Shown: one piece after another, positions 23,101 to 33,600 of the stretch
How positions within the stretch are numbered: position 1 is the stretch's first letter
How the letters are laid out: every line of letters starts with the position of its first letter
From: Apoda limacodes
Lineage: Eukaryota; Arthropoda; Insecta; Lepidoptera; Limacodidae
Direction: 5' to 3'
DNA length: 64,000 nucleotides
Assembly: GCA_946406115.1 (NCBI GenBank)
Contig: OX291553.1
Span: 17,551,001 to 17,615,000, forward strand
The notes under the pieces: generated by a model
What the model was told of the DNA's origin: nothing
What the model saw: the letters and a program-made list of their open reading frames with translations, nothing else
The model's database searches: none
Translations under genes and position numbers: made by a program

Positions 23101-26100
23101 CAGCACATTCATTTTGTGAGAGTTTGGAGACGTTCGTACATCGTTTAAGGCGCAATGGATGCAGAGTCGATGTACCAACCTACCAAATGTGCAGATTATT
23201 CTCTCGTACCGGATGTGTGGCGCCCCTTACCGCAGTCATTGTGAGTATACTATAACTATATTACCAATGCAGGTACCGAATGGTGGAGTTTTACTACTGG
23301 CGAGAAGGCAGCGGCGGCAAGTCACGACTCGAGACTGTGGTGTTATTCCTGCCAGACGTGTGGTCTGCGCAACCTTCGCGTATCGACTGGACAACCGTTC
23401 AGGAGCAGTATAAGGCGGCCTGCGAAGCCGCGATCAAGAAACTCAGCGGGGAGGCCGACGACGAGTCAAAGACACAGGCGAATGCAGACACCGACAAGTC
23501 GGCGGAGAAATCGGCGGACAAATCACAAATTGTTTGTTCCCAGTTTTGTTTTTTTAAGTTTCCGGCTGTACGTGCAACCAAATTGACGACGACGCAGCGC
23601 CCTCGAAGCGGACATCATACACCATTGATTACCCGCTGTCATCGGCAAATAGGAGTACCAACTAACTTTACTGTCATTGTGTTTTGTGTTATTTAAGCAA
23701 TATAAATTAAATCCCTAGATTATGTCACATAATCACTAAACTTTAAAAAACTTGCATTTTTGCACTAAAAATATAATATCTCTCTACTCTATATAACTAA
23801 AAATTTAAATAGAGAGGCTATTTAAATTTTAAGTGAAACCACTCTAATTTCACTTCATAAAGTAAATTCCGTTTCTCCTCAAATTAAAAAGGTTTAGTCT
23901 CAATTCTTATTAATTGACCAGTTTTGTATGTTTCTAGGAAACTCCAAATCCAAATAACAGTACGATTACTATAGACGAAAATGAAGAGGATGAGGGAAAT
24001 CCAGAGCCAACTCATTATTCTAAGATAGATCTGAGAACAATTAAAGTAGACCAGCTGAGACTAGAGTTGCGAGCACGCAATGCTAGCTGTAAAGGTAACT
24101 TTTTTCTTATTTCCCTAGGCAGTTTATGCAGTAGTAGTATCTAATCCCAAACTTCTATGGGTACCAGAAAAATACATACCTACATATTATACTTAAAAAA
24201 TCAAATTCATCAAATAAATGTTTTGCTGTGTGAGTACTGGACTTATGCCGCCCGGTTCAGCAGGCAAGATAATTTCCCTACTAAGCCACCAAGGCAGTCA
24301 ATGTGTGTTCTCTGTCGGCATCAAACTAAGTCTGAGGAGAGACTTTGCCTTCCTGTGTGTGTTCCACTGTACAATTTGTACGAGATGTGTTCTGAGATTT
24401 TGTTAGAAGTGATGCCACCATACTGCTATGATGCTACTTGCTACCATCGCACCGCTCGCCATTGGCAGGAAAAAGATTTCCACACTTTAGAACCTACGTA
24501 CAGTGCGGTTTCATTGTTCCCGCGGACTCTAATTTGAGGAATGAGCTGGAAGGTTTTCTCTATGGACTACAGTATGGGGCTCTTCAAGAAAAAAGATATT
24601 TAATTTTTTAAGGGTCGGTAACGCGTGATTTATACATAGGTCCATAGTTTGCGGTGACCGCTTACTATCAGGCGGAAACCTTAGTGGTTTAAAAAAAAAA
24701 AAAAAAATCAGCTGATATGTGGCCTTGTTGCATTGGTGACGAAAACAACCATATAAATTAACAACAAATGGTACCACTGTCACCCATCTATGTGTAACGT
24801 GGGTGGATGGGTTATGTTCATAAGTATGTGGAGTTCGTGATATACATTTTAGTTCCTCTGTGCTCTTAGGGGAATAGGCTTTCAGGCTGCCGTCATGAAA
24901 CTATGTCCGGTTATAAAAAAAAAACAAATATGAATAAATTAAACATTGCTCAATGTATCAGAAAAGTACTTAGAGCGCGCCCCGCCAGGTAAGTTCTTAT
25001 ACTGGGCGAAATTTTAAAACAAATACGATCAGGGCCGAATGTTATTATTTATAATGGAAACGAAACAAATCAAACCGTCAAAAGCGGGTACATAGACAAT
25101 ACCCCACATCAACTATAGCACGGACGCGAAGCACGAAGAATTTCGTTCAATGACCGGTCACTATTTGTCTCTGTGGCACGCGCATAATCTTTTGCCGTCG
25201 CGCTCGCACAGATGCGATGACTGACCGCTGTCATCAGAAATTACTACTATATTGACAACTCATACAGGCTAAAAAGTAAAAGGTCAATGTGCGAAATTAT
25301 CTGTGCTTCGCGTCCATGCTATAGTGACAATTCAACTATATTCTTAACGGTAGCTATGCTGTGTATGGAGAAGCGTCTATTTCCCCACCGCACCGCCTCA
25401 TCACACCTCTGTCGCCTATATTTCACACTGTTATTACAGATTTCTTATAGGTTATTAACTTTAAAAATCATTCCAGGTGTTCGGGCACAACTACTTCCTC
25501 GATTGTCAAAACTTATTAAGGCAGAGGAAGAAAAAGATAATAAGGAAGATGATGTAATGGACCTAGAAGATGATGAATCAGAAACCAAAGAAACTAAAGA
25601 TGAACAAACGGAAGATGAAAAGAAAGAAGAGAAAGATAAGAAGGATGAAAATGAGCAGAATGATAAGAAAGAGAAGGAAAAGGAGGATAAAATAGAGAAA
25701 AAAGAAGAAAAGAAAGAAAAAACTGAGAAAGAGTTAGAAGAAGATAATAAAAAAGTCAGTATTATTATATATATATATATATAAATACATATACATACAC
25801 ATATATATATACCTGGTGTAATAAAATACGGGTACTAAGCAGGCCTCCCCAGTATGTATTGTTATGAGTATGTAAGCATTTAAAACAGTACATACAGTTA
25901 AAATTGCAACCTTTTTTTTATAAACAAGAGAAGGGACTAGTTTGGGGGTAAACCCTTCCCAAAATAAATAACAACATTGCATGTTCTCTTTTTCTAAACC
26001 TTCTTGCCTCTATGGTGACCCTAGAGATCACATTGTTCTCTTTTTCTAAACCTTCTTGCCTCTATGGTGACCCTAGAGATCCACATTCTCATGGAGATGT

Positions 26101-27589
26101 CAGATCCTGTGCAAAACTACAGCTCAAGGTGTATTTAATGTGTGACATCAATGTTTTTATTCCCCACAGGGGTTAACCAGTGGCAAGAAACACCCACATC
26201 ATAATCTAGGGGACAGTTTTTTTTCGTCAACCACTTTAGTCCTGCTTGACAGTGGGCGAGCCCATCGCTGCAACACTGATTCTGATAATAGTGTATCTGG
26301 ACTAAGGTGGCTACAAGTCGTAAATACCAGCTTTATTGTAATATGTGGTATAATTAAAGACCAGGGACCCCTTTACCAATTTTAGGCAAATTGTAATTAT
26401 TTTACATATTATTTTATAGACTGATCATATATGGGAGAAGAACATCATATATATCGATATCTTTCCTTCTTTCCACAAACAGTTATACTGGTAAACAGCA
26501 GTGACCTGGTCACTTATAACTGAAGACCTTTGTAATTGAAAACTTTAAATGGTTTTATAAATTTTATGTCAAATCTCATGCACTCAAGAAATGATTTTGG
26601 AAATGAGATTTAATAATTTTCACCCTTAAGATACTTGCTTTTCTGCCACATTAGAACCATTCATCAGTTCGAATTTCACACCAGTTTTCATATGTATCAA
26701 TTTTTATTTTTTATTACATGCCAGACAGAGTTCATTACGACCAGAGTTAACAGCCATCTTGGCATAACTCATTCCTCACTTGTTTAAAAAACCAGAATTT
26801 AATAGATAAAATAAATATGAACCTAAATTGCAAGCATTCTGAATCAAAATTACACTATATTTTTCAGTTGGAGAAAGACAAACAGTCACTGAAAATAAAC
26901 TACCAGTTGCCAAATACTCCACACATCTTAGTTCATCCATTGACCTCTGCTAAGAATGGAAAATTTAATTGCACTGTGGCAACACTATCACTTTTACTTG
27001 ACTACCGAGTCAGTGACAACAAAGAACACAGCTTTGAGGTAAGTGATAAACAAAAATATATAATTATATTTTACAAGATAAGGTGAAGCTGGCGTCCAAA
27101 AAACTCGGTGTACTCAACAGAGCGAAGCAGTACTTCAAGTCGGGGCAAAGGTTGTTACTATACATGTCGCAAGTTCGGCCCCATATGGAGTACTGCTGCC
27201 ATCTCTGGGCAGGTGCACACGGATACCAGCTTGGCCCTTTTGACTCGGTTCAACGACGTGCTGTGAGAATTGTCGACGATTCCAAACTCACTTGCGGTAT
27301 CGAGCCCTTAAGTCTGAGGAGAGACTTTGCCTCACTGTGTGTGTTATAACGCTTGTACAATGGGTTGTGTTCTGAGGAATTGTTCGAAATGATGCCCACG
27401 GCTACTTTCTACCATCGCACCGCTCGCCATCGGCAGGGAATTCATTCTCACACTTTAGAACCTAAATGGTCGCGTACAGTGCGGTTTCAGAGAAACTTCC
27501 TCCCGCGAAAGCTTAGGTTGTGGAATGAGCTCCCTTCCAAGGTTTTCTGCAAGGACTACAGTATGGAGTTCTTCAAGAAAGAAGTTATT

Positions 27590-27644
<55 letters not shown>

Positions 27645-30600
27645 TAGAATATATGAATAGAAGAGTACATCCACTAACTGATATATTAACACTCATCACT
27701 AACAATCATCACTACTTTGTTTGCTTCTTAAAATTTGGGACAGAGGTTCCTGTTATCGGTGAGCACCAAGAACGGATGATACGAAATTAATCCGCTAAGG
27801 GGGTAAAATGGAGATTGGAAGTTTCTATTGACATACGTAATTTATAATGCTTAAACATTGGTGTTTGGCCTTAAGGTTAATAATTAAAATTTACGTTTTA
27901 AATTATTTACTAGAAGGGGTAAATGGGGGTTGGATTTTTGTTTGGAAATATAGCTTGTTTTGTTGCTAAATGCACAGAAATCGGTATTTGGCCTATAGGT
28001 TTATATATATGTTTATAGGATTAATATGTTTGTAAATAGGTGATCAAAATTTCTATGAGAATTCGAATATTTTTGTAGTAAAAACCATAAACAGTTAAAT
28101 ACTTTCTTATAGCGGGAATAAGCTAGCCATAATAAAAAGCCATGGCCAATTTATTCTTATAAAAAATTAATTGTAAAGTACTTCAGCTTAGCAAAAATGA
28201 CGCCTATTTATACCTTTCTTTATGTATACTTGTATTTGATGTATACGGTAATTTATATAACATGCGCTTAATGTGAATTAATAATACCTTTCTTTATGTA
28301 TACTTGTATTTGATGTATACGGTAATTTATATAACATGCGCTTAATGTGAATTAATAATAACAATTAGGGTTCCGTAGAACAATAATTATTGCGGATATC
28401 TAAAAACTTATGAACATATTTTGTATAAAACCATTTTTCTTAGTAATATTTTTAAAGTCCCTTTATAATGATTTTTTTCACAACTTGGGAACCCAATAAC
28501 TCGCAAAATATAAATTTAAGAGGAAAAGTTTCTTTAAAACCTTAAATGCATTTTTGAAGCTTATCCAATAATAATTCACATGTTAAGGTGTGTGTAACAT
28601 TTTTTTTTCACTAAACTTATATGGCGGTTTAAAAAGACACATCTCTGTAAAATTCCATTAGAATATGGCAGAATTATGAGGATGGACCGGACATGGCGAA
28701 TTTATAAGGGTTCCGGTTTTCCGGTCATTTGGATACGGAAATCCCTTAAAAGGGATAATCGTTCTAAACTTTGAACAAAAAAAAACTATCGATTTTTGTA
28801 ATTTCCTTTTTATCACTTTTCTTAATTAAATAAAAATAATTAAATGCTAAATTACAAATATAGTGATATATATATATATTTACACATTTTACATTATTTA
28901 CAGCTATTTGTGTTTGCTGAGCTCTTTAATGAAATGTTAATGCGTGATTTTGGGTTTTACATATATAAAACTCTTTATACCTTGCCTGAAAAAATAGATG
29001 AAAAAGAGAAGGACAAAAGTGCGGAAAAGGGTGATAAAAAGGTGGATAGTGAAAAGAAAGAAGAGAAAAAAGACGACAAAGATAAGCAAGATGACAAGGA
29101 TAAAAAGGATGATAAAGACAAGAAAGATGATAGGCGTGATTCACGAAGACGCGATAGACGGGTAACTATTTATTTTTACATAAACACATAACATCACGCT
29201 CGTTTACCGCAGGTATAGGCAGTGATAAAAACCATGATCAAGGCACGATCCTAGCATACTTCTGCATCATCCACTCACATTAATGCATTTCTCCCTATAG
29301 ACTTGGCAATACGCTTATTAATTTAAGTTTGAATGTAAACATCTGCATGGGTTTCGCCTAAGCTTAGATTTCCGTAAAAAAATCTAACACTTTAAAATAA
29401 TTTGTTATCATTTGTAGGAATCTCACAGTGATGATGAACGTAGTAATTCACCAAAAAGGCGTGGCCGAGGGGTCGATTTACCACCTGATCCATACCTATT
29501 GCTATCCCTCGTCTATTTCGACACGTCTCGTGGCGCTTGCATAAATAAAAAGGACCTGCAAACTCTATTTATGAGCCTAGGCCTACAGCTGTCTCGGTCC
29601 CAAATACGGTCTATGTTGGAAAAAGTATGCGTCAAGGATTCATTCAATTATAAGTGAGTATAATTTGAGTTCCTTATTTTTTTTTTTAATAAATGTTAAT
29701 TTATGTTAAAAAATATCAACACAAAGTATATCAACAGCCAAGTCAGTTTTAACTCTTGCTGAGTAGCGATGCAAAAGATAGTTGATTCTCAATATTTTTA
29801 CCCATCATTGATGTTTAAGAGGAATAAAAGATTGGAAGTAAGGTACTTATTACAGAGCTAGGCATATTGGCCCCTGTAAAGGTAAATGTGATTATAATAG
29901 GTGTGTCTAACGAAAACGCGCAAAATGCGTTCGGCCGCCATTTAAAATTTGAACGCCGTATAGTAAATTTTGTCCACAAAAAAAAAACTAAAATCCATAT
30001 TTAAAAATCATAATTAATCACTTTATTATGATGGCAACTTGGATATTGGCATGGGTTCGATTTACGCACAGGTCAAACATTTAGGTGATGAGCGTTTGTG
30101 TTTGTCTTGAGTCTGTATTTTCTATGTATAATATGTATCTATTAACAAAAAAAGTAATGCATTATATGTATTTGTATCCATTGTCTGGAATCCAAGTACA
30201 AGCTTTGCTTAGTTTGGGACGGGATTGCCATCCCATGTGTAATGTCCAAAAATATTTATTAATTAATTTATTATATCATTGATAATAAGTATTTAAACAT
30301 GTAAAAATATAGCATTTTACAATGATGTTGACGAATAACAGTGATGACTACCGTAGATTTGCTTTAAATCAATATCCAGTAAGTGTAAGTTTAAACCATG
30401 GCGTGGTTCTTTACAATAAACGAATCGTGTCCTATTAAAAAGAGTTAGAAAAGTTTGTTCACTCATGGAGTATAAATTTAAATTATTTTCTAATAGTTTA
30501 TTTTATAAAAAAGCATATTATGAAATTAATTTTATGGCGAGTGGCGCAAGTGTTAGTACGTCATATCAAAGCTCTCTGGTTCAATTCTCAGTAGTGGCAA

Positions 30601-33600
30601 TTTTCAGTTTGGTCTTTGCCTAGTACTACTTTTTAACGTTGGTGTTATGAGTATTGTTATTTAATTGTGGTTTGTCATACTTTTTGACCACCCCTTTAAA
30701 GATAAGTTTGCTGATGATATTTATAGTTTTATTTTATATATATATACACCGTTAAATTTTAATCGTTTTAATGACGTGGACAGGTGATCAGGTGCATGAA
30801 ACACTATCGATTTGTAAAGATAAAAATAAAAAATAAAATAACATTTTTTTTAAAACTCGAATCAATTCTTGCTTGAGTGACAAAATGACGCGAACCATTA
30901 GTAGGTAGGTCAATATTCAAAGAGACCGACACTATTATGATACATGACTCATTTCGCCAATGACGCGTAGCGCAGTCCACGTGGAGTTCGATAAATTATG
31001 AGCGAGTCAATCACCTGTACGACGTAGGCATACGTAGGTAAGTAGGTAACTAACTCGCGGCGCTACTACTGTTTTCACGGACTTTGCGGATATTACAGTA
31101 TTACTTCCTATCTTTTTTATTTTAAGTCATATAAGCCAGAGTAAGTTGTTGATGAATAGTACTTTTTCCCATCCACGACATTAAAACGACTAAAACGTAT
31201 TGGTGTTTATATATACATATATACATATTCTTATATAAAAAATATTTTTTTATAATTCCAATAGTTGTCAGATTGACTGGCATGAAATTTCAAAGAAATT
31301 CGCAAAATATGTCTGAGGTTTAATTCATAACTGTATTTATAAATATATATCTATAAAACAATATTAAATGTAAAAAATATGATTTATTGATAACCTTATA
31401 ACAATGATCTGATATATTTTTTTAAGGACATTAATGCAGACTATCAGAGATTTATCATTAGGGGTGACCGGAATGATGCAAGATTTGCCTCTGGATACAA
31501 CTGTACCAACCAGTGACCTACCTACACAAGTAATTATGCAATACAGGTTTCAGTTCAGTAGCAGTTCAGGTTCAGTATCAAAATTCTGTTTCTGAAGTTA
31601 AATTTACAATTTTTAAATATTTTTTGCATTTGATGATTTATGATGAAAAATATTTAGTTTATTAAAAAATTCGACCACAATTATCTAGTTATAGCATAAT
31701 GTAATTCTAACTAGTCTTTATAACTATCTCCACAACGTTTTATATTTAGGGCGTTTCATCTAAAAACTTTGTAGCAGAATTGTTAGCCGTTCGCATTTCA
31801 TTAGTTTTTGGTAGCAAAATCTAATGTCGACTTTTAGCGTTTCGTCTAAGCAGTTTTGCTACGAAATTTTGTGCTACTTTTTGACTTATTATTTAATATA
31901 TCTTATTATTTCGGCTATTCTCTAAAGGCGGCAACTTTCAACAGAAACCCGCAGAAAAAACTCACAAACAATACAAAACGTTCTAAAATAGTTAATGACT
32001 AGTTTACTTTTTTAAATTACAATTTGTACGAAGAAGAAATATACAATATCTAGTGGCGGCGCTGATGTGCAATATAAGGGGCCTTAAAGGTTTATAACCG
32101 CTCAATTCTTAACAGCTTGTATTTATGTCGCAGGCAAATCGTATAATCCGCCGTTTCATAAAATGCCTAGGCAAATCGTAAAGTATGGAATAGAAATTAT
32201 CATATAACTGAACAGATTATTATATGAAGCTTGGCTTTAACGCTTCGCTCGCTCCGCATCTACATTTACAAAAGAGAAACTGAACCTAACCTAACATACA
32301 TGACTTAAACTGTGCGATTTCTGTTCCTTTCGTTTTCTAACTTAACGATTTGCCTAGGCATAGTGTGAAACGGCGGATTATATTTGCCTGCGACATTTAA
32401 ACTGAGTCAAAAGGAGCAAGCTATAACTAAGTGCACCTGCCTGGATTATTCTTGATATACATTTTTCTTAAAGATTATCATGTGTTTATTCTGATTAATA
32501 TCAATTAACGTTTACATTTTATTTAACAGATTGTTGAATTGGAAGCGACCATTGCATCCGGCAATCGTGATCTTCTGCCCGTGTTCAACAAGACTAAAAG
32601 TGAAGAGGGCCATGCGACCGGTGATACTAAAGACGTTAGCAAATCAGGTTAGCTTGAACGGATATTAGATTTATACTTATTTGCGTCAATAAATTGTTTT
32701 TTGATCACCTGTTAAAGAACAATGGTCAATCTGGACTAGGAGAAAATGGAGAGTCTTGGAATGACAATAGTACCTAATCACCGTTTAAAAAAATATGATA
32801 ATCAAGCACTGTCACAATAATTTTAAAAGTTTACGTAAGTTATTTCAACTGTAAGACAAAACAGCTTCATATAATATACATTAAAATGGAAAACCACCAC
32901 TGCCAAATTAATTTCCCAATTGCAATTTGACTACTTTTTAAATTCCTTTTAGGGTAGTTTTATATTATTTCTCAGGGCAAACATAATTTAATATTTGCCC
33001 AAGACTTGAAGCTAGTCCATTCATGCATGGAGCATGGCCATCGGCTCTTTGGCTTCAACTCTAATTTGGCATTCTGTCATCATAACAGTTGTTCACAGTA
33101 GTGTAGGTCGTCGTCGCGGGTAACATTCTGCTTTACTTTTGACAGGTATGGTGGTGTTCAAGGGTCGCGTGATAGACATAGGCGCTTTGATAGCGTCAGA
33201 GTCCCGCGGAAACGTAGTGCGTGCGCGGATGGAGCACGCGCTAGAGGCGGCCCGAACTGCGCTGCGGGCCGCTCGCGCCGCCGCCGCCAGCACGCAGCAG
33301 GCCGAACGAAGCGCGCAGTCACAGTTGTCTGATGCGACCGCGCATCTTGCCGCCGCGCGCGCTCGCATCACGTCGCTCACAGTGAGTAGCTACCACTCTA
33401 TTACTACTTCATACTAAGCTGCATGATTTATTTATTTAACACTTTTTGTACGCAGTTAAATACAAAGAAATAAAACTTACACGATTACATTAACAATTAC
33501 ACGTTTGTGTACAAAGGCGCACTTATCATGTGTGTTAGGTTCCGTTGCCTTTTAATAATACGAGTAAATCGATTGACTTTATTACTACTGCAGTAGTAAA

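Noticed and set aside
27593..27641. Regulatory TATA array
   Set aside because: The TA run directly follows the LINE C-terminus and is best explained as its microsatellite tail.
33093..33380. 95-codon frame on -, Ala/Arg-rich
   Set aside because: It is the antisense shadow of the GC-rich CCAR1 exon 13, whose + strand reading joins in phase with its neighbours.
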